Below are positions 1 to 10,734 of a DNA stretch of 32,304 nucleotides, piece after piece (position 1 is the stretch's first letter; every line of letters begins with the position of its first letter). The notes beneath the pieces were generated by a model, which did not search any database, was not told where the DNA came from, and was given only the letters and a program-made list of their open reading frames with translations. The position numbers and the translations under genes are program-made. The stretch is taken from contig WJMS01000079.1 in assembly GCA_014727815.1 (NCBI GenBank), forward strand, positions 1-32,304, read 5' to 3'. Source of the DNA: a candidate division GN15 bacterium (GTDB lineage Bacteria; Zixibacteria; MSB-5A5; GN15; FEB-12).

Positions 1-688
1 CTTCGTCACGAGTCGTGACAAGAAAGCCGGCGTCGCGGAAAGAGGCTGCGATTTCATCAGTCGCGATCTCCGGCGCATCGATCAGCATGCGATAGACGCC
101 GCCGTGTTCGACAGGCGCCGGTGTGCGCACGATTAGCGGTTGATCGAGCACTTCCGGATTGAGGACGACACCGCTGATGGTGCGAGTCGGGCCGTATGCG
201 AGCGTCACCGGGTCACCGATTTTGCGATCGAGCGCCTCGAGCAGGGCAGGCGCAAGGGCGACCTCGCCGCTGTTGGCGGGTAAGCGACCATCGAGCACGC
301 GGACCATGCCGTGGCCAAGACCGTTCGCCTCCAGCGTTGTCGGATCCGCGGCAATGAGTCTGGCGCGAAGGGTCAGCCCGGGGATCGAAACATCATCACG
401 ACCGAAGAAGACTATCGCGCTCGTTGCCCCCGCCGGCAACAGCGCTGTCGCTCGTTCGATCTCGGCGTACTCGCCGGAGAGGTCTACCGAGAGATCGGCC
501 TGCCCCATGGTTGACTGTCGCTGCTCCTCCGGAGTCGGTTGCGTGGTCAGTACGAGGCTGGTGCCGGCGACGATGGCGGCGACCGGGACGGCAATCAGCG
601 TGATGATCAGCGCCGAGCGGGCGCGGTGGCGTTTGGTCTCCCGGTACTCGACCCGGAGAAGGGCGCGAAGTGATCGCCAGAAGGTCAT
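1..688 (-). CDS. ABC transporter permease, FtsX/MacB-like, N-terminal part (truncated by the window edge)
   Basis: Not in the ORF track because it runs off the left edge. Direct minus-strand translation from ATG at 688 gives MTFWRSLRALLRVEYRETKRHRARSALIITLIAVPVAAIVAGTSLVLTT...GQADLSVDLSGEYAEIERATALLPAGATSAIVFFGRDDVSIPGLTLRARLIAADPTTLEANGLGHGMVRVLDGRLPANSGEVALAPALLEALDRKIGDPVTLAYGP..., with no stop to position 1. N-terminal TM helix plus MacB periplasmic-core-like region, directly downstream of an ABC ATPase. Confidence 0.82.
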   Translation of the reverse strand, partial: MTFWRSLRALLRVEYRETKRHRARSALIITLIAVPVAAIVAGTSLVLTTQPTPEEQRQSTMGQADLSVDLSGEYAEIERATALLPAGATSAIVFFGRDDVSIPGLTLRARLIAADPTTLEANGLGHGMVRVLDGRLPANSGEVALAPALLEALDRKIGDPVTLAYGPTRTISGVVLNPEVLDQPLIVRTPAPVEHGGVYRMLIDAPEIATDEIAASFRDAGFLVTTRDE

Positions 689-727
689 GGTTGCCTCCGC
701 GATCGACCGGGCTGATGCACTCTGTGC

Positions 728-1438
728 TCAGTTGGATTCATTGATCAATTCGCCATCGCGGAGGAACAACACCCGGTCGGCCCACGCCGCATGGGCGGAA
801 TTGTGGGTGGCGACGACAGCCGTTTTGCCGCGGCCGCAGTGGTCGCGAAGCAGTTGCATGATGATTTCGCCGGTCACCGAGTCGAGGGCGCCGGTCGGTT
901 CATCGGCCAGCAACAACGATCGTTGACCGACAAAGGCGCGGGCGATGGCAACTCGCTGCTGTTCGCCGCCTGAGAGATTCTCGGGAAAGCGATCAGCCAA
1001 TTCGAGAAGCTGTACGCCCTGCAGCGCTTCCCGGGCCTGGTCATGGGCTTCGATTTGCGCAACGCCATCCAATTCGAGCGGCAGCGCAACATTTTCGAGT
1101 GCGGTCAGGCCCGGCAGCAGGTTAAGATCCTGAAAGACAAAGCCGACCGTCTGTCGTCGCAGGCGCGAGCAGTCATCGGGTGACAGGGCCGACAATTCGC
1201 TGCCGTGCAGGAGGACTCGTCCCTGAGTCGGTTTGTCGAGGGCGCCGGCCAGTGACAGCAGGGTGGTTTTGCCGGAGCCGGACGGGCCCATGATGGCGAC
1301 CAGTTCGCCGGCATGGATATCGAGCGTGATCGGTCCCAGCGCCCGTACGGATGTGGGGCCGCTGCCGTAGACGCGGCTGACGGCGTCAAACCGAAGGAAA
1401 CCGTCGGCGTGGTCGGCTGGTGTGGGCAGGTGGTTCAT
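728..1438 (-). CDS. ABC transporter ATP-binding protein (MacB/LolD-like)
   Basis: Walker A GPSGSGKTT, Q-loop VFQDLNLLPGLTALENV, signature LSGGEQQRVAIARA, Walker B LLLADEPTGALD. Confidence 0.97.
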   Translation of the reverse strand: MNHLPTPADHADGFLRFDAVSRVYGSGPTSVRALGPITLDIHAGELVAIMGPSGSGKTTLLSLAGALDKPTQGRVLLHGSELSALSPDDCSRLRRQTVGFVFQDLNLLPGLTALENVALPLELDGVAQIEAHDQAREALQGVQLLELADRFPENLSGGEQQRVAIARAFVGQRSLLLADEPTGALDSVTGEIIMQLLRDHCGRGKTAVVATHNSAHAAWADRVLFLRDGELINESN

Positions 1439-1950
1439 CGGCCGGCCCCCTTCAGCCGCTGTTCACACCGGTCGAGCCAGTTGATCTCAGCTTCGAGCCG
1501 GGCGGTCAGCAGATCGAGCAGGAGCACCCAGGCAAGGTCGCTGTCGGCACCGGTGTCTTTCTTCACCCGGGTGAACTGCTGGAGTTTCTGCATGGTGGCC
1601 AGGCGCTGGTTGTCGATGATCCTGCCGGCATCGGCTCGCTTGCCGGCGATAGCGAGCAGGACTTTGATGGCAAGTTCATCGCGGGCTTCGCCGGTTGCGA
1701 CCGGGGTGTCGTACCAGGCGCGCAGCGCCGCGCGGCCGGCCGGGGTGATTCTCCAGGCCTGGCGGCCGGCGTCGTCTTCGCCGACCGGCTCAACCATGCC
1801 GTCGCGCTCCAGCCGCGCCAGGGTGCTGTAGACCTGGCCGACATTGAGCGGCCACATGCCGGCCGTGTATTCTTCGAAATGCGATTTCAGCCAGTAGCCG
1901 TGGGCGGGCTGTTCGGCCAGAATCGCCAGGATGCCGTGACGAATGCTCAT
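1435..1950 (-). CDS. PadR family transcriptional regulator
   Basis: MSIRHGILAILAEQPAHGYWLKSHFEEYTAGMWPLNVGQVYSTLARLERDGMVEPV is a PadR winged helix. Start taken at ATG 1950 rather than the longer ORF at 2001. The stop overlaps the ATPase start by 4 nt. Confidence 0.93.
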   Translation of the reverse strand: MSIRHGILAILAEQPAHGYWLKSHFEEYTAGMWPLNVGQVYSTLARLERDGMVEPVGEDDAGRQAWRITPAGRAALRAWYDTPVATGEARDELAIKVLLAIAGKRADAGRIIDNQRLATMQKLQQFTRVKKDTGADSDLAWVLLLDLLTARLEAEINWLDRCEQRLKGAGR

Positions 1951-1966
1951 GGGTTTTCCTTTCGAT

Positions 1967-1990
1967 ATACGCAGTATGCATACGGAGTAT
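1967..1990. promoter_or_regulatory. Candidate PadR operator: tandem ATAC-N3-GTAT dyads
   Basis: ATACGCAGTAT-GC-ATACGGAGTAT just upstream of the padR start, with a perfect 10-bp palindrome GTATGCATAC at its centre (1974-1983). Confidence 0.6.
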
Positions 1991-2098
1991 GTATTTGTCA
2001 AGTAAAATGGCTCATGGTAGTCTATTTTGTGTCGTTACGGCCGGATAATTGACAGGTCGGCCGGCGGTGGCATACGAGGTGGCGCGGCGTAACAAAGA

Positions 2099-2128
2099 AC
2101 GGCTGCAGCGCTTTGACGCCGCAGCCGT
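2099..2128 (-). terminator. Candidate rho-independent terminator of the transglutaminase gene
   Basis: Minus strand ACGGCTGCGGCG-TCAAAG-CGCTGCAGCCGT (12-bp stem with one G-T pair) followed by TCTTTGTT, about 40 nt past the stop at 2168. Confidence 0.6.
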
Positions 2129-2167
2129 CCCAACTACCGGTGAGCCGGTGAGAAGCAGAGGAGGCAA

Positions 2168-3781
2168 CTATTCTGCCGAGATTGCGACCGGGGTCCACTC
2201 GCCGAAGTTCTCGACCACGACCTTGCACTTGCCCCGGGACTGCCATCGTTCGTTGGCGTTGTAGCCCCACTCGAGGTACTCGGAGCCGCCGCCACCGACA
2301 GTCGTGATCAGTACGCCGTTGCTGAGCGAGCCAAAGGCTTTGGCCTGATCGGCGGGCCATTTCTTATCGCCGCGGGAGGGATCGACCGGGAACCAGCCGT
2401 AGCCCGGCAGGTAGATTTCGACCCAGCGGTGGAAGACTTCATCGTACGAGGCATCGTCGCCGCGGACGACAATCGACCCGGCATAGCGCGCCGGCAGTCC
2501 GGCTGCCCGGCACATGGCGATGTAGACGAAGCTGTATTCCGAGCAGGAACCGTTGCCGCGTTCGAGCACCGCCGGGGCGACATTCCAGCCGCCGGCCAGT
2601 TCGTATTCCATACGCGCGATGATGTAGTTGAAGATCTTCCGGCCGATCCAGTAAGGGTTGGTCTCATCGCCGACTGCCTCCCTGACGCCATTTTGTATGA
2701 CCGGATCATCCATGGAGAACTTGGCGTCATTGACGAGGTACCGATCGCGGATGTCATTGGGGATATCATCGAGTGAGCCAAGCCGGTCGGGGTAGACGAA
2801 ATAGCGGGTCTGGTGCATATTGGCCGAGGCCAACATACGTACCGTTGCAAACTCGGTGGGGGCGAGATTCTCGAACCGGAAGTGAGCTACTTGCTGGCCC
2901 CACTTGTCGGTGAGGACTTCGGTGGCTTCCGGCTCGAACGTGGCCGGGTCGAGCAACTCCTGGTTGGTCAGGTCTTTGGGGATGGCGAGGTAGACATCGA
3001 GACCGGTCACTGTCCCCGGACCGAAGTTTCGGGTCTGGTGGATGAACTCGACCTGCTGGACTTTCTTGTCACTGCGCGAATACTTTTTGTCGTGGTCGAT
3101 CACGATCGGGTAGATGCGATCGGTCTGGTAGTCGACATTCCAGAGAGTGGCGCCATCCCAGGCCAGTCCGCAGCTGTGCGGCCCGGGCGCATCGAAGATA
3201 TTGACGACATCGCCGTTTTCCGGCCAGACCATGTAGATCTTGTCGGTGTAGCGATCGGAGACCCAGAGGTAGGTGCCGTCAAACGTCAGGCCCCAGGCAT
3301 TGCGGGTAGGCGACGGGATCGACTTGATCGTGGTGCCGTCTTCGCTGCTGATCAGGTGCAGGGTCTCGCCGCGATCCTCGGCCAGCCAGAGGTACCGGCC
3401 GTTCCAGGCGAGGCCGGTCGGCCGCGAGACCGGGCAGTAGATTGTTGTCTCGACGATCCCGGTCGACGGGTTTGTCGCGTAGATCAATTGTTCTTCGGCA
3501 TCGACCGACCACACCCGTGTTCCATCCCAGGCCAGTCCGCGCGGCACATAGCCGGGCGTGGGCAGCGAATCGAGCACGTCGCCGTCGGTCGGGTCGACCT
3601 TGTAGAGCATGTCGCTGTGTCGATCGGCATTCCAGAGATACTGGCCGTCGAAGGCCAATCCCTGCGGGCATCGGAAAGGCGCCGGGATTGAATTCGGTTC
3701 GGCGTCCTGCGCCATGAGCGCCGGCACGGCGAGCGAGCACACCAGCGCGGCGAGTAGCATTGTCTTGACCATCGTACGCAT
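2168..3781 (-). CDS. Secreted protein: N-terminal NHL/Vgb-like beta-propeller repeats plus C-terminal transglutaminase-like domain
   Basis: Signal peptide MRTMVKTMLLAALVCSLAVPALMA-QDA. About five ~41-44-aa repeats (GLAFDGQYLWNADR.., GLAWDGTRVWSVDA.., GLAWNGRYLWLAED.., GLTFDGTYLWVSDR.., GLAWDGATLWNVDY..). Transglutaminase Cys (GNGSCSEYSFVYIAMCRAAGLPARY), His (VFHRWVEIYLPGYGW) and Asp (FPVDPSRG) motifs. The ORF-track start at 3793 is 4 codons longer. Confidence 0.9.
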   Translation of the reverse strand: MRTMVKTMLLAALVCSLAVPALMAQDAEPNSIPAPFRCPQGLAFDGQYLWNADRHSDMLYKVDPTDGDVLDSLPTPGYVPRGLAWDGTRVWSVDAEEQLIYATNPSTGIVETTIYCPVSRPTGLAWNGRYLWLAEDRGETLHLISSEDGTTIKSIPSPTRNAWGLTFDGTYLWVSDRYTDKIYMVWPENGDVVNIFDAPGPHSCGLAWDGATLWNVDYQTDRIYPIVIDHDKKYSRSDKKVQQVEFIHQTRNFGPGTVTGLDVYLAIPKDLTNQELLDPATFEPEATEVLTDKWGQQVAHFRFENLAPTEFATVRMLASANMHQTRYFVYPDRLGSLDDIPNDIRDRYLVNDAKFSMDDPVIQNGVREAVGDETNPYWIGRKIFNYIIARMEYELAGGWNVAPAVLERGNGSCSEYSFVYIAMCRAAGLPARYAGSIVVRGDDASYDEVFHRWVEIYLPGYGWFPVDPSRGDKKWPADQAKAFGSLSNGVLITTVGGGGSEYLEWGYNANERWQSRGKCKVVVENFGEWTPVAISAE

Positions 3782-4274
3782 CACAACCTCCACAACTGTG
3801 AAACTTCGCGTTTCGGCTCCATCATGCAGCTAAGCTAATTCGGTCGTGATCGTAGTCAAGTCAATAGACACTGACGCAGGACGGTGTGAGCCAAAAGTCC
3901 GTTGGTCAAGGTACGTACGGGCCCGATCGTTTGACGCTGAACGAGACGGTTTGCGCGCGACACATCGCCCCGGGGGCGGGAGGCGTACGGGCAGTGCTCC
4001 CTGGCTTATCGGCTCACATCATCGACCACAAGACCCGCATTGCCCTATTCCGTTGTAAGACATGGACAAAGAAGTTCCACGATGGGAACATTTTTCCGCC
4101 GGACATGTTGTACAGGGCAATACCGATCTACTGGTAGCAATCAATCATGAACGACACACATACCGGGCGACCGACTTAGCGACGCCCGCTTACATATTTT
4201 CGATTCGTTAACCCCATTGCTATGTCTCGACATGCGTCGTGCGACCGACGCACGGGCGACAGGAGAGTTACGTT

Positions 4275-5654
<1,380 letters not shown>

Positions 5655-5698
5655 CAGTGCACGTGCGCACATGATTGGCGCAAAGGAGAATGACAGTA

Positions 5699-6838
5699 AT
5701 GGCTAAAGCTATAGTAAACCCGCCGAAGCGGACGCTGATGGGCCCGGGACCATCCGATGTGTACCCGGAGGTACTCGAGGCGCTGGGGCGTCCGACAGTC
5801 GGGCACCTCGATCCGTACTTCATCGACCTGATGGATGAAACCAAAGAGCTGCTGAAGTATGCGTTCCGGACGAAGAACCAGTTGACGATGCCGGTGTCGG
5901 CGCCGGGCTCGGCGGGCATGGAAACCTGCCTGATGAACCTGATCGAGCCGGGTGATACCTGTGTCGTGTGCGTCAACGGTGTCTTCGGCGGCCGCATGCG
6001 TGATATTGTCGAGCGAATCGGCGGCACGGCGGTGGTGGTCGAGGATGACTGGGGCAAGCCGGTTGATGTGCAGAAAGTCGAGGATGCGCTCAAGCAGCAC
6101 AGTGATGCGAAGTACGTGGCGTTCGTGCATGCCGAGACCTCGACCGGGGCGCGCTCCGACGCCCGTGAGCTGGTAGCCCTGGCCCACACGTATGACTGTC
6201 TGGCGATTGTCGATGCGGTTACGTCGCTCGGCGGGATCGAACTGCAGGTCGATGAATGGGAGATCGATGCGATCTACTCCGGCTCGCAGAAGTGCCTCTC
6301 GTGCATTCCCGGTATCTCGCCGGTCAGTTTCAGCGAACGCGCGCTCGAAGTCGTGCAGAAGCGATCGTCAAAAGTGAAAAGCTGGTTTCTCGACGTGAAC
6401 CTGGTGACGCAGTACTGGGGCAGCGGCAAGAGCCGGTCATACCATCACACCGCGCCGGTGAACTCGATCTACGCGCTCAACCAGTCGCTTCGGATACTCA
6501 AGGCCGAAGGTATTGAGAATGCCTGGAAACGGCATCACGAGAATCATCTCAAGCTCAAAGACGGCCTGGAGGAACTCGGGTTGGAGTTTGCAGTCGAGGA
6601 ATCGCACCGTCTGCCGCAGTTGAACGCGGTGCGTCCGCCGGACGGTATCGATGAAGCGGCAGTGCGACGCCAGCTGCTTGACGAGCACAATATCGAGATC
6701 GGCGCCGGGCTAGGTGCGCTGGCCGGGAAGACGTGGCGGATCGGCCTGATGGGCTACGCCTCACGACAGGAAAATATCGACAAACTCCTGAAGGCGCTTC
6801 GCCAGGTGCTCAGCACCCGGCAGGCCACGGCCGGTTGA
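5699..6838 (+). CDS. Class-V aminotransferase, alanine/serine-glyoxylate aminotransferase family
   Basis: MGPGPSDVYPEVLEALGRPTVGHLDPYF, SAPGSAGMETCLMNL, FVHAETSTGARSD, VDAVTSLGGIELQVDEWEIDAIYSGSQKCLSCIPGISPVSFS (PLP lysine region). ATG at 5699 preceded by AAAGGAG. Confidence 0.93.
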   Translation: MAKAIVNPPKRTLMGPGPSDVYPEVLEALGRPTVGHLDPYFIDLMDETKELLKYAFRTKNQLTMPVSAPGSAGMETCLMNLIEPGDTCVVCVNGVFGGRMRDIVERIGGTAVVVEDDWGKPVDVQKVEDALKQHSDAKYVAFVHAETSTGARSDARELVALAHTYDCLAIVDAVTSLGGIELQVDEWEIDAIYSGSQKCLSCIPGISPVSFSERALEVVQKRSSKVKSWFLDVNLVTQYWGSGKSRSYHHTAPVNSIYALNQSLRILKAEGIENAWKRHHENHLKLKDGLEELGLEFAVEESHRLPQLNAVRPPDGIDEAAVRRQLLDEHNIEIGAGLGALAGKTWRIGLMGYASRQENIDKLLKALRQVLSTRQATAG

Positions 6839-6863
6839 TCGGATTTGCTCAATGAAATGACAG

Positions 6864-6892
6864 AAGGGCGGGTTTTTGACCCGCCCTTTTTT
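6864..6892 (+). terminator. Rho-independent terminator
   Basis: AAGGGCGGGT-TTTTG-ACCCGCCCTT followed by TTTT, 25 nt after the aminotransferase stop. Confidence 0.9.
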
Positions 6893-7029
6893 CTTTGGGC
6901 AGCGGCACGGTTGATATTGGATAGGAGGCAAGTCTTCGCAGCAACCATTGACTTCTGACGAGCGTGCACATGCGGTGATGCGAGGCTATCGATGTACTTC
7001 TGGTCGAAGAACAAGAGCGTAGATGCGGC

Positions 7030-8331
7030 TCAGTAGCGGAATAGCAGCTCGGCCCGAATCCAGGCGTAGCTGTCGGCGGTCGTGGAATAGTAGTCGCCGG
7101 GCATGAAGCCTTCCCATAGCAGGTGGCCGGACCATCGCTCGCCAAACCGATACGACAGGCGGCCGATAAACAGGTCGCCGCGGCCGGTCCCGGTACCACC
7201 GGGGAAGTCCTGTGCAGTCGCAGCGTGCGGTGCGGCCAGGCGATGGTAGTCACCACGGAGGTCGACCTCGGGAGAGAGCGTGAAGCGTACGGTCGCATAC
7301 AACGACAGGAGATTGGTCCACCAGGCGACGGCATCCTCGCGAATCTGCGTGTAGATATACGACTCGCTCCATTTCGGCCATCGCGCAAACATCGGATCCC
7401 AGTCTTCCCAATCATCGGTGTCGGGATCGTCCCCCGACAGGTAAATTAACCCAACGGTGAGTGACGACGGCAAAAACCACTGCGCCGATGACCATCGTGG
7501 ACGGTAGTCCAGATAGGCATAGCCACCGTAGCCCCCGCGGTCGGCATCGCCAAAGCTGCCAAGCTGGTAGGCCGCTTCGATGACGGCCGTGAGGTTTTTC
7601 TGCGATGACAATGGTGTCTTGAGTCGGCCGCCAAGGGTGGTCACGGTCGATTCAAACGGAAAGGCGTCGCTGGCTTCGCGGCGTTTGTGCACAACATAAC
7701 CGTGCACATCGCGATCCCGCCACCGGCCGACATAGTAAGCGCCAAGGCCGGTTTCGGGCTGTTCGACGAGCGGCTGGTCCTGTTTGTGAATGATCGGCAA
7801 CCAGGTGTCGGTCTCGTCTTTGTAGCTGGCGAAGGTCGTCAGGGTGTGATGTTGACGGATATGCCAGTCGAACCTGATTGCGTTGAAGTAGATCGACCGG
7901 GAGCCGTCGAGTGGGTGACCATCCATGACAACAAAGCCCTCGCCGAGCATGATATTCTGGCGTCCGAGCGTGAGGGTTACCGGCCAGTCCCAGGGCTTGG
8001 CGAACCTGACGAACAACTGATCGACGAAGATCTCGTCGAAGTGAAAGTCGACCCCGGCCGGCTGCGTGTAGTAGCGAAACTCGTTGGCGAAACGAAGTCG
8101 AAAGGTCGTGACCGACGACGGCGAATACTCGGCCCCAAGCTGGGTGCGATGGCGAGTGAAGGCGCGCGAGGCGCCGGCGGATTGATCGAGGGTGATGGCG
8201 TTGTCCCAGGTGACCAGGCGGAAGCGTTCGGTGAGAGTGAGCGACCAGTGATCGTTGAGCTTCTTTGCCGACACCGATGGGACGAGCGCCAGGGTCAACA
8301 GCACCATTGCGATCATGAATCGCGGTGTCAT
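7030..8331 (-). CDS. Outer-membrane beta-barrel porin, Alginate_exp-like
   Basis: Signal peptide MTPRFMIAMVLLTLALVPSVSA; ERFRLVTWDNA...TRHRTQLGAEY...LRFANEFRYY...LTLGRQNIMLGEGFVVMDG; alternating-residue barrel strands and terminal aromatic residue (LLFRY). Confidence 0.8.
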   Translation of the reverse strand: MTPRFMIAMVLLTLALVPSVSAKKLNDHWSLTLTERFRLVTWDNAITLDQSAGASRAFTRHRTQLGAEYSPSSVTTFRLRFANEFRYYTQPAGVDFHFDEIFVDQLFVRFAKPWDWPVTLTLGRQNIMLGEGFVVMDGHPLDGSRSIYFNAIRFDWHIRQHHTLTTFASYKDETDTWLPIIHKQDQPLVEQPETGLGAYYVGRWRDRDVHGYVVHKRREASDAFPFESTVTTLGGRLKTPLSSQKNLTAVIEAAYQLGSFGDADRGGYGGYAYLDYRPRWSSAQWFLPSSLTVGLIYLSGDDPDTDDWEDWDPMFARWPKWSESYIYTQIREDAVAWWTNLLSLYATVRFTLSPEVDLRGDYHRLAAPHAATAQDFPGGTGTGRGDLFIGRLSYRFGERWSGHLLWEGFMPGDYYSTTADSYAWIRAELLFRY

Positions 8332-9767
8332 GCCGGCGTCGCCTGGCGTGGTGTGATCAAGCTGATTATCGGCGCGCTCACCAGTGAGGTGAGCATACCC
8401 AGGGTCCCCGCCTGCGGCGAGGCCGTTCCGGTGCCGTAGAGAACGAGGCAGACAGCGAGTCCTATCAGGCCCGAACCAATGGCGCCAAATCGGTTGGCTC
8501 GTTTGGTGAACAGGCCCCAGATGAACGGTCCGAGAAAGGCGGCGCCGATTGCTCCCCAGGAAATACCGAGGATACTGACGATCGTGGCCGGCCGGTAGTA
8601 CGCCATGACCACGGCGAGCAACACGATGACGGCACTGCTGATCCGCATGAGGCGGGTCAGGGTGGTATCGGAGGCGTCCTTGTTGATGAAGCCGGCGTAG
8701 AAGTCTTTGGCAATCGCCGAGCTGGAAATGAGCACAAGCGCGGCGAGGGTAGACATCGAAGCCGACAGAATCAGCAGCAGGATAAGCACCGAGAGGGCGT
8801 CGGGGATTATCCGGGTCAGCAGCTCGGGCATGAGTGCATCGAAGATCGGCTGGCTGTCACGGAAAGCCATGGGGGTGTTCTCGGGTGAGAGGAAAAATCG
8901 TGTTGTGGCGCCGGCGAAATAGCCGATGCCGGTGATGATCAGGGCGAAGATGGTGGAGCCGATCATGCCGATACGGATCGCGCGCTTATCGCGAATCGCG
9001 TAGAACTTCTGCACCAGCTGCGGCATGGCCATCGGCGCCACGCTCGTAAGGAAGACCAGACTCAACAACGGCCACCAGCCGGGCGGGCCGACCGGTTCGA
9101 CCAGTTTGGGATCGATCGCACCGAGGCCGTCGGTGATCTCACCAAGGCCGCCGCCGACATCGAGAATACTCACCAGCAAAACGCCCACCCCGAGGATCAT
9201 GATGATGCCGAAGATGACATCGATAATGGTAATCGACTTGTAGCCGCCGAGTACGAGATAGATGGCCGTGAAGCCGCCCATCAGGATCAGCGCGAGAGTG
9301 TAATCGAGGCCGAAGTTGGAGCGAAAGAGGTAGGACAGACCCATAAACACAGCGGCCGTATAGGGGATGAAGAAGACGAAGATGCAGAGCGAGGCGAACA
9401 GTTTGAGGAAGCGGCTGTCGTATCGCTTTTCGAAGAACTCGCCGATGGTGTGGACGCCGTAGTCGACCGACATCCGCTTGATCCGCGGTCCCAGCAGCCA
9501 CCAGACGAGAAGTACGCCGACCAGCGTGTTACCGGCCGCGACCCAGAGTCCGGAGAGGCCGAAGCCCCAGCCGATCTTGCCGGCAAAACCGATAAACATA
9601 ACGGCGGAGAAATAGGCGGTGCCGTAGGTGAACGCAGTCATCCAGGCGCCGACCTTGCCGCCGCCGAGGAAGAAATCGGAAAAGGAACGAGCTTTGCGAA
9701 ACCCGGCCAGCCCGACCCAGATGATCATCAGGGCGTAGGCGACCAGGACAATAATCTTGAGAACCAT
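8328..9767 (-). CDS. Sodium:solute symporter (SSS family)
   Basis: About 12+ hydrophobic segments; FFLGGGKVGAWMTAFTYGTAYFSAVMFIGFAGKIGWGFGLSGLWVAAGNTLVG, GGYKSITIIDVIFGIIMI, ILSASMSTLAALVLISSSAIAKDFY. Overlaps the porin start by 4 nt. Confidence 0.93.
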   Translation of the reverse strand: MVLKIIVLVAYALMIIWVGLAGFRKARSFSDFFLGGGKVGAWMTAFTYGTAYFSAVMFIGFAGKIGWGFGLSGLWVAAGNTLVGVLLVWWLLGPRIKRMSVDYGVHTIGEFFEKRYDSRFLKLFASLCIFVFFIPYTAAVFMGLSYLFRSNFGLDYTLALILMGGFTAIYLVLGGYKSITIIDVIFGIIMILGVGVLLVSILDVGGGLGEITDGLGAIDPKLVEPVGPPGWWPLLSLVFLTSVAPMAMPQLVQKFYAIRDKRAIRIGMIGSTIFALIITGIGYFAGATTRFFLSPENTPMAFRDSQPIFDALMPELLTRIIPDALSVLILLLILSASMSTLAALVLISSSAIAKDFYAGFINKDASDTTLTRLMRISSAVIVLLAVVMAYYRPATIVSILGISWGAIGAAFLGPFIWGLFTKRANRFGAIGSGLIGLAVCLVLYGTGTASPQAGTLGMLTSLVSAPIISLITPRQATPA

Positions 9768-10253
9768 ACCACTCTCCAGCCGTGCGAGAAGCGAACCCTG
9801 TTCGCAGCAACAGCCGGTAATGTAACCAAATCGACCGGGCAGGGCAAATGCAACCCTCCGGATTCCGGCGAGTGGAGTTCTTTCAGGCGAGACTGCCTAC
9901 GGCATACTTACTTTTCCGGCGTAATGTTGCGATTCTGATCGAGGTAGTTCATGTAGAGGCCGCCGGTAGCGTGCGGCGCCTGCTCGACGGCACTATGTTC
10001 ACTCGCGGGCGCACTCCCGTACGGGCGGACCGACTGATTGTGAACAATCGATCGAACTTCGTTGTTATCACTAGACACCGCGGAGAGGAACGACCGCCCG
10101 GTGTGTTCAGCATGATTGCGTGGCAGGGTGAGCCGGGCCGATCACGACTCGCACCGCTGCCGACACGTTTGTTATAACTATCTCCACCGCATGCACCAAC
10201 TCCATGGATCAGTCGAATTGAATATGCATTGAATGACCCAAGGAGGCGCCACT

Positions 10254-10652
10254 ATGCAGTTTCATGATTTCATTGGTCAGGTACAGCACCGCGCCAGGTT
10301 AGATTCCGAAGAAGCCGCACTCAAGTTGACCCGGGTGACGCTGGAGACGCTGTCCGAGCGGCTCGGTGGCGAGGAGCCGCGGGATCTGGCGGCGCAGCTG
10401 CCCGAGGAGATCGGCCGGTATCTCACCACGCCCGGCAAGGGTGAACGGTTTAACTCGGATGAATTCCTGCAGCGCGTTTCCGAGCGGGAAGGCGCCGATC
10501 TACCGAAGGCCGTCTATCATGTCCGGGCCGTTTTCGAGGTGCTCGGCGAGGCGGTCAGCGGCGGCGAACTGAACGACGTGCGCCAGCAGTTACCCGAAGA
10601 CTACCACCGGTTGTTCGAAGCCGGGACTTCCGGCGATATGCCCAATGCCTGA
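10254..10652 (+). CDS. DUF2267 domain protein
   Basis: MQFHDFIGQVQHRARLDSEEAALKLTRVTLETLSERLGGEEPRDLAAQLPEEIGRYL. AAGGAGG SD just upstream of ATG 10254. Confidence 0.88.
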   Translation: MQFHDFIGQVQHRARLDSEEAALKLTRVTLETLSERLGGEEPRDLAAQLPEEIGRYLTTPGKGERFNSDEFLQRVSEREGADLPKAVYHVRAVFEVLGEAVSGGELNDVRQQLPEDYHRLFEAGTSGDMPNA

Positions 10653-10734
10653 CACCACCTGTACATCGGATGGGACCACACGTTGCTGTCGGCCCGCGCG
10701 CCCGATGAGCTGGGCGGGCTGACGGTTACCAGCT

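Noticed and set aside
159-926. 255-aa plus-strand ORF at the left edge
   Set aside because: Antisense to the permease and ABC ATPase; Arg/Ser-rich shadow translation.
3846-4137. Small plus-strand ORFs in the spacer before isocitrate lyase
   Set aside because: No SD, no domain, no sign of coding constraint; treated as intergenic.
9848-10177. 109-aa plus-strand ORF upstream of DUF2267
   Set aside because: No convincing start context or recognisable fold; likely noncoding spacer.
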